Origin: Steinernema hermaphroditum
Lineage: Eukaryota > Nematoda > Chromadorea > Rhabditida > Steinernematidae
NCBI GenBank assembly: GCA_030435675.1
Contig: CM059623.1
Span: forward strand, 15,160,205-15,224,204
Direction of reading: 5' to 3'
DNA: 64,000 bases
The translations under genes and the position numbers were made by a program. The notes under the pieces are model-generated. The model had not been told where the DNA came from, searched no databases, and saw nothing but the letters and a program-made list of their open reading frames with translations. Within the stretch, counting starts at the first letter, position 1. Each line of letters opens with the position of its first letter. This document shows, piece by piece, positions 34,086 through 46,207 of this stretch.

Positions 34086-35126
34086 AAGCTTTTTTTATGT
34101 TTTTATGCGCTTAAATTTTAGTTCATTCAGAATCAGACAATGAAATATATTCCTGTAGAAATACGTTAGCACCATCCAAACCTATGGTTCAATTCAGCAC
34201 AAAAGCTGGTCCAAGCCCAAGTCTTCGTCTATCTCTAGAATTGTGATTAAGTTAAGAAGTTAAGTTAAGTGATCGCTACTTGCCCGACACAACTAGAAGT
34301 CATTCAGCTATAAGTCGTTGATTCCTAATTTCCACGTTGTCCAGGTCATGCAAGAAAAGATCACTAAAAGACTCTATTCTAGTGAACGGCGCTATTACCG
34401 GTCTGCTGTTTTCATGTGTATTGTTGTCTTCGTTGCGTGCAGCTGATTGTTTTCGCGATCATTACGGTGTTGTTCACTATAATTATTTCTAAAACCGTTG
34501 CTATTTGTCGTGTGAGGCGTGTGAAAAAGGATATCCATCTTCCGAATGGAACTGCGCCAGACAGAGCAGTCACAAAAATCTAGAAAGGTGGACCCCTCTC
34601 CCCCTAAAAAGAACACAAGAATATATATACAGTAAGGCGGTTCACATATGGTCCCCTCAAATGCGATTGGCACATCTTATTTTCTGATGAAGATCTCCGA
34701 CCAACTCCCTTCCAGAACCTCTCCATCCATTGTTCACTCCCATCCATCGCCCGCCCTCTTGCACAATTCCCAAGAACTCCGAAAAAACTTTAAGTAATGA
34801 AATAATGAACTCCCCTCCACACACATCAAATTGCACTTTTGTCCAAATAATCACTTTGTCCGCGGCGGAACAACTCGCATTTCCGAAATAATCGACAAAG
34901 AGCCGTGGCGAATCCGTTTTGCGACATTTCAGGCGGTGCGTCCTCCTCCTCCTCTTCGCCACCCCTCTCAGGCCACGCCCCTCCCGCGCACGAGATCGAG
35001 TGTGAGCGTCGGCGTCGTCGAGCCGAGAAGAAGAAGTCCTCATCGCGGCGGCCAATTGTCCCTCAAATTGTCCCTCATGCCCGTCGCCCGGTTCTGAGCT
35101 GAAGACGACGACAACGGACCAGCACG

Positions 35127-38100
35127 ATGATCAACAGTCGACTGTCGCCGACTCTCCTACTCATTGTGGGCTTCTCGTTCCTCGTCTGCTGCACAATCGC
35201 CCAAGGCGCCAAGATTGACAAACGCTGCACGCGAAACAGCATTAATCTCGGTCATATTATCGATGAGCTTCTGAAGGATTACGATACGCATCTGTTGCCG
35301 GAGTCCGAAGGTGTCAACGTCACCATTGAGCTTCATGTTCAGGTGGGTCCTTTTAAGATTGGACGTATTGTTACGGACTAAGGGCTCAGGGGTAGGGTAG
35401 ACATAAACAGGTATGTACTCGGTGGAGTACGAGCTTAATGGTAACAAAAGGTAGAACAAAGCCGAAAGGAAATTACGATATTTAGGACAGTACCCATTTC
35501 CATCAGCCTGGTTAAAATACGTGTGCCTTGTAGGGTAAGCAAAGGTATACAAAGGTGTAATTACGAATATGTGCCTGAAAGTTAGAAGAATTTTGTATTT
35601 TTTAGTAGTCACTTGTTTTCCATTGAAAGCCTCAAACAGTCCCATGCTGAGGTGGTCATAGGATCATCGGATCAGCATAGGCGTTTCCTGTAACATTAAG
35701 ATTTGACTCAGTACAAAACGATCTATAGAACGCGTCGATTTCTAAAGCTCAAGGAAGAAGAGAAAAGAAGGGGACGGTTCACGAATAACAAGGGTGGGAG
35801 GAGAGGTAGGGCCATAAACAACCTTGTCCTTTGCGAAGTGTAAACCACTTATCAGAAAGACTTACTTAGCTCGGCACTCAAAGAAATCGACTTTGGCGAC
35901 ATCCAACAAAAATGTTTCAAGTGGTACTGGGAAATTTTGGGCGATTTATAAAGGCGATTTGGATGAGTCACCCTACAAAGTATGTAATCAATAGGATGCA
36001 TAGCCTGTTCACTCATTTAATAGCATTAATTTCCATTGTACAAGGCTAAGAAGAGTTGAAATCGGACTCGATTGGCATCACTCGTAGAGGGTTCATAGCT
36101 CTCTATCGGGACCATCTTTGCGTAATCTAAACATGATGCTTGATCGTATCCCTGAAAAGGTTGCTTTCTGGTTTACCCTATGACCTATGAAGGGTCATAG
36201 TAGTTGAATACTGCCGAAAGAGAAACCAATAACTGTACATCGAAATCTTGCACTTTCTAGACATTCCCAACGTTTTGCATTTTGGGAAAATCGCCACAAA
36301 ATGACTCGAAGTTCTCTTGCACGAGATCTCGAATTATGTGTGCTCTGTTGAACTTCTCTTTGTTGACACAGTGCACTTCTTTTCTGAAATATGGCGCCTC
36401 GATTTAGCCGTTCTACCCAATCAAAATAAAAGAGCCGATCCAAGTTATCATTCAAAAGTGCAACCTCGCGCCTTTCAAAAAGTGTAAACAGAGTTGAAGT
36501 TGGAGTCAAAAAAACGGATGATTTTTTTGGAGTGACGCGTGTGGCTGCAGCAAACATTCTGAGAGAATTAAGAAGTCTCTTAGAAAAAAAAACTCTACTA
36601 TTTGAATCGAGAAGAGGTCCTTTGAAAACCTAAGAGGACACGAAAAGCATTGTGCTCGATAAATAACGGTTCTCAACGCCATATCTCATGACGTCATTAT
36701 GTTTAATCTGAGTGTTTTTGGACAATTTAAGGAGGGACAGGAAACACACTCAAATTACAAGGCTCTTTGCAGCTGAGTTTTTGTACACTCCATTCTGAGG
36801 CACAAGAAGATTCCGCTATATGATCGAACGCAAACATAACGTTTTAGCTACCAAATAGAACAGAATAGAAATATCCGTATAGCAGACGGCATCGAACCCG
36901 CACCGACCGTTTCCGAATCGGAAGCGTTTGCACTGAGCCACGTAGACACCTCAAACAAACCGGTTTACTGCCGCTATACAAGTAGATCGCTTCCTTACAC
37001 AATTTTGCTCGCTATCACGACGTAACGAACAGTTCCAACTCATACCGGAAAGTACAAGTACTTCAAAATCAAATCTTCTAATTAATTACAATGGTTCACT
37101 AATTCCACTAAAGAACTATAAGGGTAACCAAATAGACACGCACCCTTAGACTAACGGCCTTTACAGAGCGGAGAATATAGAATAGCTGTAATCTTCACGC
37201 CATCAAGTGAACGATTAATTACTCTATTTCAAACGAAAAAAGTCCAATTTTGCCGACGGCCAACTCCACCGCACGAGAGATTATCTTTTTCTTGCGGTCA
37301 ATGAGGAAGTAGGCAGGAGTTTTTGGTGATTTTTGAAGGACATCCTGAGTGGGCTCCGAGTTCTTAAAGGATTTTTGTGGACAACAAAAAGAATTTTTGC
37401 AGAATTCGGGACACGATCAATATAAGGATAAGTCGAACTTTCACCAGAGATGAACTTTTTGTGCACATAGTTCGCTTTTTCATATCCAAATTGTCAGTAT
37501 GTGAACTCATAAATCATGAGAATGTTTAAAACAACAAATCCTGTGGGCAGTGCTGAGGCCGGAAATCGGAAGTTCGTGATTTGTGGCCTCGGCCCACACG
37601 AGCAAATGTGTGCTCTGGAAAGAAGAGCTGAAGAGGAGCTGCGTAACGTTCCCGATTAGAGGGGCGTTAACATGCCCGGTTGGAACGTTTCTGCTGAATC
37701 GTGTGTATTATAAGGGCATTCGGATATAGGTTATGGAAAACGGTCTACAACGTGTATGAGCACGAGGGAATAGGTTGAAGAAAGACTGGGGGGTGTTGCG
37801 ATGCAAACCTGCATTGAGCTTTGCTAATCACTGCCACTGAGCCACTGCCACTGAGGGATGCTAGCATCTACGGTTGGGGGTAATGTAGAAGTTACCAAAC
37901 AAACAAGGAGTTAAAAAGGCCTAGGAAAGTACTATTTTTTTGTTATCGGCGGATGTGCCATGATCGCTCGATGATCACTCAAAATCGAACTCTTAAACTT
38001 AATATACAGACTAAAACCCTTACAAAAGGTAGACTCTCAATATCCTGCCCCTAGGGCGATGTGTCTAATAGCATCCGGATGTTAGAACACGAATGAGTCA

Positions 38101-41100
38101 CATGCATAAGATCGCTGATTTCTGATGTTGCCCTATAAGTAGAGAAAATCGGAATTTTTCTGATGCGTGGTCTAGGCCCATTGCTGTATTGCAATTCCAT
38201 TTGAGCATATCATTGTGAAGCTGACAGTTGGATGGTAGCTGATTCTAAACTACAATATGGTTCGTCGATCCTCATTGTGTCATATGGAACTTTTTAACCC
38301 GCTGTTTCATAAGTATAAACTGGTAATTAGTTTCAGCAGATCCACTCCCAATAAGTTGTCAATATTTCATTTTGTGTGAAGTCATGGATGAGACAGCTGG
38401 GGTGGTTATTTGTGCTTCAATTCAGGTGGCTCTTTCGTTTTTAAACCACTGAACACACATCGCGCTAAAAATAGTATAAAGATATGGAGAATCAGCCTAA
38501 GGTTAGGGCCTTTACAAAGTCGGTTGGTTCGGTTTTCTATGACAGTGGTTATGTACATAGAAAAATCTCATTTTGGGAGATAGTTTTCCACATGACTCTT
38601 CATATATGTCCAGCTTAAAGTTGCTATTTTTCAAGCACTGATGGATAAGGCCCCTGAGGCAGAGATTCAGCCTTTATCACATAGGTAGAGACTCATCCTC
38701 CAGTTCAAGTGACTCATTCGTTTTTTAAACTTTCGACCACTTCTCGTCCTTCAAATCAGCCGCCACACACAGCGCAAAACAGAGCACTTGTTTAGCTAAG
38801 CGTCATAATTTCGATTGATGCGCCATGGCGAGGACCTCTTGGAGGTTGTATGGCCGGCGGCGACGCCCCGAGTGTCGAAGAAGAAGAAGAAGACGAATGA
38901 TCAGCGCGAGTGCCGGAGGCGGTGTGCGGCCAATTATTAGCTCGGGCAGAGGGGGATTAAAGGAAAGGGCATAAACGCGATGCATGCGGGAACAGAGGTT
39001 TTGGAGGTTTTTGATCGGGAGTCGTGCAAATTGGCTAAGGACAAAGACCTTTGTGGAAAACTTGGAGACGTCGCGAAGCTAACAAAATAAACGTTGGAAT
39101 AAAGTCTGGAAGATTCCGCGGATTTTGAGAAGTACAGAAATTTGGCATGCGATGTAGCTTTGACGTCATTCGCATGGTCATAACCACATTCCGTTTATGA
39201 AGGCACTAAAATTTACGAAGGCGATTTGATCCATAGAGTGATCGGCTATTGTTGATCCTTCGTGGTGGTCCCTTGGTGAAGGGGGCAAAACTAGATACAA
39301 GGTTTGAACACGCAACTCACAATTTTTCGCTCTCTTTGTTTTCTGTTTTTTGAGACATTGTCCGAACCATGTGATTCCATATGCATCACATCACGGCAAT
39401 AAAAACACAACGAATTAATTCGACCTCGGTGGCAGTTTGCACTTTGAATTGCTACAATGCTTTTTTAATCATTTATGCATGTCTCAGACACCAATCAACT
39501 TCCATAATATTTTTCATGATTTAGATAACCCTTTTTTGACGGATGGTCAGGAATATAATTATTGGGTTTTTGCACTAAAAATTGTTCATGATTTCAGTGA
39601 ACCCTTACTAATATAATCAAGCATATTTCACTCACAGTTTATACCTTTCGAATGAGTTGTTCAAGGTTACCGTGCTTCTAGGGCATCAGCTCCCTTCTCG
39701 AATATTATGGAAGGTTTAGAGACAAGGAATAGTTTGGTTCAATTTTCAATTTTTTTGTCTTATCTTAACCATTTTTCACTGATATCGTTCTGAGTGAAAA
39801 GGGGCAAGTGTGGACCAGAGAGAGACGAGATAGAAGGCTAACATGACCATAAGTATCTTGAGATAAAGTAGAGAGGGGGCTGTTGAAGAAATGAACCTGG
39901 AAACATACGGCCCTAAGCGCTCGAGCAGGGTGGGACGCAGTCGGTAGAAAGTCCGACAACAGTTCGAATCCTTGCTGAGCGTTTCAGAGGGTATCGCTCT
40001 GCTAGCGCTCAAGTCATATTTCTTTAAAGGTAGCCACACTTCTGACTGCAGCATCTACACGTCTCTCGAAACGATACGCGGCAGTCAGCAGCTCTGGCCA
40101 ATATTGAAATGTTTCTTTCTCTATCATGCTTGATCACTAAGGTCTATCGTTTAAGCCACTAAGGTCACTAAGGTCTAGTCTTCGCGTAGCACCTCTGACC
40201 GCTTCTTTTTTAGTACCTCTGTTCTGGTCTTTTGAGTCAATTAAACGTTCTGTTTTTAAAAAGAACCTTGCAAACACACTTATATTGACCACTTCCATAG
40301 TATTAGTGCACCTGATGGAAGTTGAAGCAGTTGAAGGGTAACTCTGTGCACCTGAGCCTATTGGTGAAGCCTTCTTTAGCCTTTAGATATTCTCAGTTAT
40401 TTCATCAATATGCTCAAGCCGATGCATTTGGTATTCCATCTCTTGTCACCCAGCTTCAGTGCCTTCTGCCTCAAAGACTGGCCCCAAAAAATTTGACTCT
40501 TAAGTTCATATCCAGCTCTTTCAACGATATTCTAACTTTTCTACCCTTTTCCCAACCCGCGTATCGAAGATCTTCTGCATATACTTCCCACATACGCTTG
40601 TCTAGACATCTTTTTATAACAGTCAAATCAACTCCTTCTTGTCCTTTCCAACTTCATGACCAGAGTTCCCAGAATGTTCCATTCTCTGCAAATTTCCCAT
40701 TTTCCTCCGTTTTTCCGCGACTAAGCATCAACACCCAAAAGAGGAGAAGGCACAACGCACTCAAACCGTTTTTAAAAGATTAACTCGTCGCGCGCGCTTA
40801 AGGACGTCGCGTTTCCCCATTCATGTGCGCATAATCGAATCGCGAGGCGAAAGACGAAGTGTGGGAACGCGCCTTCTACAAGTGTATTAGATTACCTTTA
40901 GTCGGCGGCGCGCCTCCGAATCAAATTTACTTTTTTTTGGCGCGCTTCCGCCCCCCGCGTTTCGGGACTTTCGATGGCGCTCGTATTAAGTGGGCTTATC
41001 ATTAAGACGACGTAAGCGGCCGACGGAAGCAGGAAGGAAACTGTGGGATTTATGAATATTTATGAGAAAGTGCAACATCTCATGTTTATGGGCACTTTCA

Positions 41101-43897
41101 TTAAGGACCTCTTTGGAACGAAGTAGCAATTTGCGGACATCGATGTGAGTGTAGACAAACAAATCGGAGTGCAGGCTTGAGTTTGACGATGCGAGCATCC
41201 AGACAAGCTCATTTCTTGGTGGAAAAGGTCAACTGCCCGAGGTAGCAATCGATGCAAATATGCAAGGTGGACAGATTTAAGCTAGACAGACAGATGAAGC
41301 AGTTATGTATTCGATAGCTAAGGTTGGTCGACCGAAACTGACATGAGTGAAACACGTCTGGAGACATCGATTTCAGAAATAAATCGCTAAGAAATTTCTG
41401 TAGAAACCCCCTCGTTTGAATAGATATCGTTTGTGATCAGTCAATCGATGGTCATCCCTACAAGAAGCTCATTCTAACAGGTTAAAGAAGCGGTTTCATT
41501 TGCATCAAAATGAGACGAACATTTCAACCCTAAGCCGATCTATTCAAACAGTTGAAGTATATAAGACCTGGCTATCGTTATTCACATGTTTTCCGGTCAA
41601 TTCATATCAGATATACAGTACGTAGACATAGCTTTTCATTTCAAATCCATTCTTCAAAGTGCGATGGTGGTTAAGGCAGACTAAGATATCTCCCCTAACA
41701 GAATAGACGATTTTACTTGGGGTCGTCTGTCACCAAAACTGCAAATCATAATTGCGTTTCTGCAAAGTCCTCTAAATGCACTTCCTCGTGCTTCGACGTC
41801 CTGTTTTTTCACGTGATATTCGGCATTGTTCCTTGTTGAGGCGGTCAATCAGGTCGCCGCGCAGCGTCATCCAATTTGCCTAATTTAACTTGACATCCTC
41901 GTGGAACGTCACGCTCTATGGAGATGTTCCAAAGGGGAAACAAAGAGGTTATTGATTGAATGGTGGACGGAGATCTACATACATAGGGCACTTCTTAAAG
42001 CATCTTCGTTACAGGGAGTGTCCGGCATCTCCGAAATCACTGCCGATTTCGAGCTGGACATCATGTACAGCGAGATCTGGCAAGACCCTCGTCTTTCCTT
42101 CAAGCATCTCAACGTCTGCGCCACCAACATCACACTGAAGAGCGATTTCCGCGACAAAATCTGGACTCCGGACACATGCATCATCAACAGCAAAGACAGC
42201 AAAATTCACAGCAGCCCCTCGGAGAACACCTTTGTGATCCTCTACGAACATGGCCTCTTGTGGAGTAACTTCAGGTACCTTTTTTCGACGATATTTTGCA
42301 CAAAACAACACATAGACTGAATGTAAAAGCGCCCTGCAAGATGGATCTCAAAATGTTTCCATTCGACTCAATCCAGTGCATGTTGGTCTTCGAGAGTTAC
42401 TCATTCAACACAGACGAAGTGAGGCTTCTATGGCATGACATTCCTGTCACGATGATGGAGAAAGTGGAATTGCCGGATTTCGATCTGATCGGCTGGGCGA
42501 CTGACCATCAGAGGCTGGAGTATCCCAATGGTGTTTGGGATAGAGCGCAGGTTTGTGCAACCATGTAAATGAGGTGGATGAGAATATGACGTTTAGGTCA
42601 AGTTCACCTTCGCGCGACGATATGGATTCTACCTCTTCCAGTCGTATTTCCCTACTTCACTCACCGTTATCAGCTCTTGGGTTGGATTCTTTTTCGATGT
42701 CCGCTCTGTGTCGGCGAGGTGAGCCAAGTATTCATTTATAAATGTGGAGAAGAAAGCAGCTCAAGATCCCTTTTATTCGCTATTGTACACACTAAAAAGA
42801 CTCGTGACAGAGCGGGAAAGATTTCTATAAGTCAGTGTTGGCTAAACAGGTGTTATGTGGCCTCGTGGCGCAATGGATAACGCGTCGGTCTACGGAACCG
42901 AAGATTGCAGGTTCGAATCCTGCCGAGGTCGAAATTTTTTGTTCTGAATGGCCGGTGTCCATCTTCTTAATGGCCGGTGTCCATCTCTGTTAGTTTATTT
43001 TAGTCATAAGACCCTCAATAACAGAAGGTAGATTGGATTAGGTTGGGTACGGAAAGGTTGTTCCTAATCTAAATAGGATCATCCAAACTGCTCAAAAATG
43101 AGGGTTCTGGACCATTCGACTATGACTTCAATACCTGAATTTCAGAATCACCCTCGGAGTATCATCGCTCCTCGCGCTAACCTTCCAGTTCGGCAATGTT
43201 CTCCGCCATCTCCCGCGCGTCAGCTACATCAAATGCCTCGACGTCTGGATGATCTTCTCCGTCATCTTCATCTTCTGCACGCTCGTCGAATTGGCAATCG
43301 TCTGCCAACTCAACCGATGGGAGAGGGAACGCCAAATTGGGTCAAAAGTCCTCGGCCACTGGTTGAACCAAATCAGGTACGTCCGCAAAAGCGCCTTATT
43401 TTTCCAATATAAAAAATTCAGAAAAACGAGGAGTAAAGAACAGCGAGCAAACGGCACCCCAGGGGAGGGGGTGCGGAAGAGGTTCCTGCTCGCCCCAGTA
43501 AGCAAGACGAACTCCGACGGACCGGACACGGAGAGGACGTCGCCGATTCTCGGCCGCGTCATCCACTCCGACGAAGAGAACAACCTGAATCCGAGCCCGT
43601 TCGCCGACCCTCCGACCAAGAAGCGTCGCTGGTGGAGAGACATCCCCAAGAGGATATCGCAGGTTTGTTGTCCGCCCGATCGCGAATGGACGGTCACCTC
43701 CGTACAGGTACGAACCTGCACCTTGGCTGTTCTCGATCAAAATTATAATCTTTAGGTAGACAGATGCTCAATGATCATGTTTCCGCTTTCTTTCCTCGTT
43801 TTCAACATTACGTAAGTGGTCGAAAAGGAAACGTTTCTATAGAATGGCCTTTAGATACTGGTTCATTTACTTCATGAAGATGGATAGGCCGATGTAA
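35127..43897 (+). CDS. Cys-loop ligand-gated ion channel subunit (nematode LGC, GABA-A-like group)
   Basis: Exons 35127-35342, 42015-42274, 42316-42550, 42597-42718, 43146-43376, 43422-43662 (or to 43707), 43756-43811 and 43855-43897 join in phase to 467 or 482 residues. There is a signal peptide ([20 protein letters not shown]..), a ligand-binding domain ([16 protein letters not shown]), and the Cys loop C166-C180 with 13 residues between, containing FPFDS. TM1 is [22 protein letters not shown]2 is preceded by SVSAR and starts [19 protein letters not shown]3 is followed by a basic loop (PTKKRRWW). TM4 is [20 protein letters not shown]. The family forms pentameric neurotransmitter-gated channels at the plasma membrane. 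The SAR motif resembles the anion-type PAR/AAR, but related worm subunits vary in selectivity, so ligand and ion are not assigned. It probably belongs near exp-1/lgc-35/gab-1 (from memory). Intron 1 is 6.7 kb and all others are 41-427 bp. Confidence 0.93.
35343..42014. other. 6.7-kb first intron of the channel gene
   Basis: It runs from CAG|GTGGGT to TTACAG|GGAGTG. It contains one tRNA-like relic (36879-36950) and no supported gene. GC-rich patches at about 38810-38960 and 40790-40980 could be regulatory, but no motif is claimed. Confidence 0.6.
36879..36950 (-). other. tRNA-like sequence in the channel intron
   Basis: The minus strand reads GTCTACGTGGCTCAGTGCAA, a TTCCGATTCGGAA hairpin and the B-box GGTTCGATGCC. 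The acceptor stem does not pair. Confidence 0.5.
42859..42931 (+). tRNA. tRNA-Arg(ACG), nested in the channel gene
   Basis: A full cloverleaf: acceptor GGCCTCG/CGAGGTC, D arm GCGCAATGGATAACGCG, anticodon stem TCGGT/ACCGA with loop CTACGGA (anticodon ACG, read as inosine), T arm GCAGG-TTCGAAT-CCTGC, and a T6 run right after. It lies on the same strand inside the intron 42719-43145. Confidence 0.96.
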
Positions 43898-43959
43898 ACA
43901 CAGATTCTTATGATGTCCTCTTATGTGTATTGCCAATTGTTATGGTAAACCAACGTGTG

Positions 43960-43965
43960 AATAAA
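43960..43965 (+). promoter_or_regulatory. polyadenylation signal of the channel gene
   Basis: AATAAA lies 63 nt past the stop codon at 43895-43897. Confidence 0.65.
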
Positions 43966-43999
43966 GTGCGTCCGATGTCGTTCGAAGCATGTTTGTCAT

Positions 44000-44460
44000 C
44001 CACACCACTAGAGATGGACAACGAGGCATTCAGCCGACTCAGCCGGTCCGTGAGCCGGTTGGGCAGCTAATCGACCCGTTTGTGCACAACACTGATAGAT
44101 GAGATTTACTGACGCATCGGTCAATTGATGTTTCAATCCGAAACGACACATTAAGCATGAGTTTGACATCCACAACGTATGGCCGAAATGCCTCCACAAC
44201 CAATCGGTGACTGGATTCGACGCACTACGGTGAAAAGTGTCCTTTCTGAAGGAAATCTGCTCTAAGTCACAGAAGTTGAGGACCAGAGATGGGTTCCAAT
44301 CGACTGATACGATTGACTGAATGGTCAATCGGCGATTCGATTGAATATTGGCTTCAATCGACTGGCGATTGGCGATTCGATTTGGTGCGGTACTACGGTA
44401 AATCGGCACATCAGTCGATTCAATCGACTCAACCAGTCATCGGTTGAATCGGTGGCCATT
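44000..44460. repeat. clustered CAATCGACT/GATTCGATT repeats
   Basis: Many short direct and inverted copies of AATCGACT, GGCGATTCGATT and related words (for example 44328-44382) fold on themselves. The segment starts AGAGATGGACAACG after the channel 3' UTR. It is probably a decayed foldback element. No gene. Confidence 0.5.
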
Positions 44461-44870
44461 TCTGTTGAGGACTTTCTTTTGGACAGTTTTCAGCCGAACC
44501 CTGTCCAGCGTCGACCCTCCAGAGGGACCACCTAATAGACGCTCCCTTCTTCGACAGATCGTCGCAAGAGTCAAAAAGATCGATTATGGGGTAGGATTGT
44601 GGAGACAAAGAGGCACGCTTGTCCCGACGACCCAGAAGTTCGCGACAAGGTTGAAGCGGTCGTAGTCGTCGCTGCAGATGAAGAAGAAAGCGCATTTCTC
44701 CTGTATGTCGATGAGGCAGTTCTCCGTAGCCTGGAACAGCTATATCTTACGTCCCATGCGAATCTTTTCGATGGGAACTAAACAAGATCAAAGGTTAGCT
44801 GTGAGCAGATACATTCGATTGATCTTTCGAATATGATTTTGCGAAGAGCATTTACTACATGATACAGATT

Positions 44871-45893
44871 TCACAACACTGAGCAACAAGCAGATCTATT
44901 AGAAGGATGTAGATGTCGAGGGTGTCGAGATTTCCAATCACAGTAACCGTCCGATGCATCACACGTACACTTATACAACTCTAAGTACAAAGTACTACAT
45001 AAGTACATAGGACTGTTGCCTATCGTCACATAGGCAAGCGCCTTTTTGGTGCTGTGTCTCACGAAGAATGACGGAGGAAATTTTGAATGTTCTCTATTCA
45101 TAAAAGTCGGACATTCTCTATTCATAAAAGTCGGATAGATGTGCTCATCCATTGTCAATCCGAAGAGTTTTCCTTCTGAACCATCGTCCAGATTCCACTC
45201 ATCTATGAGCTTCTTGATGAAGTCGGGCTGCACAACAAGGCTTCCATCGGCAAACAGTGTTGCTTCTCTCTTTGTTCCGCTCCGGTTTTGTGAGATAAAC
45301 CTCCGGGTATACGGCAGAATTGAGGAAGGCCATGAGCCGTAGAGGTGAATGGTGTGCAAGACGTGGTCATTCTCGATTTGGTCCTTGAGGAAGTTCTCCG
45401 TTACGGCGCCGTCATTATATAGGTGAAGGCTTGTAAAGTAGATCTTCTGGTGAAGGCTCGTCACTACCGTAGTTTGAAATGTGGAAGGTGGTCGCGAATA
45501 GGAGATGAAATTGGGAGGACTACCGTCAACTATGTACTGGCTCATCATCTTGAAAAGATCTTCACCATTTTGAAGAATTATTTTGGCGTGCTTCGGGAAA
45601 GAATTCACGCTATCATCCAGGTCTACTCCAGATATACGCACGAATCGGCGTCCGCCGCTTTCGATCTCTTTTATAGGGATAAGAAGAGACGGTACGCACT
45701 CGTAGAACGCGCACTCAATGCCGCCGTCTACGGATCGAAGACGAATCCTTAGACTCCGGCGATTACGGTGATGCAACTGGAGGATACGCTTCCAAACAGG
45801 ATTAGCCACGCTAGCGACAACTGGAGCGATCGTCTTGTTCAGATCGAATAGTTCCACTACTCGATCGACGAAATTGACGGGGGCCGTGTCCAT
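44871..45893 (-). CDS. F-box-like nematode protein, single exon
   Basis: One uninterrupted frame of 340 residues starts MDTAPVNFVDRVVELFDLNK. That pattern (M.xxPxxFVexV..L) is typical of the N-terminal F-box-like helix of large nematode families, and this may also be true of the gene at 49423. The remaining ~290 residues would be a substrate-recognition region, with no motif I can name. F-box proteins link targets to SCF ubiquitin ligases; here that role is inferred only. There is no signal peptide. A 24-bp tandem duplication at 45091-45138 repeats 8 residues (PTFMNREC). No intron is needed, and no TATA or acceptor is obvious upstream. Confidence 0.7.
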   Translation of the reverse strand: MDTAPVNFVDRVVELFDLNKTIAPVVASVANPVWKRILQLHHRNRRSLRIRLRSVDGGIECAFYECVPSLLIPIKEIESGGRRFVRISGVDLDDSVNSFPKHAKIILQNGEDLFKMMSQYIVDGSPPNFISYSRPPSTFQTTVVTSLHQKIYFTSLHLYNDGAVTENFLKDQIENDHVLHTIHLYGSWPSSILPYTRRFISQNRSGTKREATLFADGSLVVQPDFIKKLIDEWNLDDGSEGKLFGLTMDEHIYPTFMNRECPTFMNREHSKFPPSFFVRHSTKKALAYVTIGNSPMYLCSTLYLELYKCTCDASDGYCDWKSRHPRHLHPSNRSACCSVL

Positions 45894-46207
45894 AGAGAGA
45901 AGGAGATTGAAGGTGGGATGCCAATCTAAACATTACATACGTGCGTTTATATGTGGATACGTGCGACTCACACATTCTCTGAAAACTCTATCAGCTCAGC
46001 ACGATAATTCCATAGTGAAGAATGTGTGCAACTCACATATCGTGGAAAGCGCCTTGAGATGTAAACATGAGCAATAGCACAATAAACAACCATTCCCTTC
46101 TTGGAAATCTGCTTATTCTTGCAAAACATTAACATTTACATACATGTCACAAATTTGCGGACCGATGCCGCCCGGAATCCTTGCGACGCAGCATGCCCTC
46201 CTCAGCT

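Larger units (their letters stand above)
24700..35126. other. large intergenic region, mostly empty
   Basis: Apart from the tRNA-like relics at 28378 and 34001 and the cryptic exons at 33.2-33.5 kb, I found no supportable gene. 25730-26150 and 34850-35110 are GC-rich, the latter directly upstream of the channel gene and so a likely promoter. Open frames at 27.6, 28.0 and 29.6 kb have no splice logic or family match. Confidence 0.45.

Noticed and set aside
39890..39985. CAGTCGGTAG..AGTTCGAATCC resembling a tRNA
   Set aside because: The boxes are too close together and no arm pairs, so it was not added to the tRNA-like list.
44592..44760. Minus-strand segment reading ENCLIDIQEKCAFFFICSDD
   Set aside because: It looks partly coding, but an in-frame stop precedes it and no acceptor or donor gives a consistent exon.
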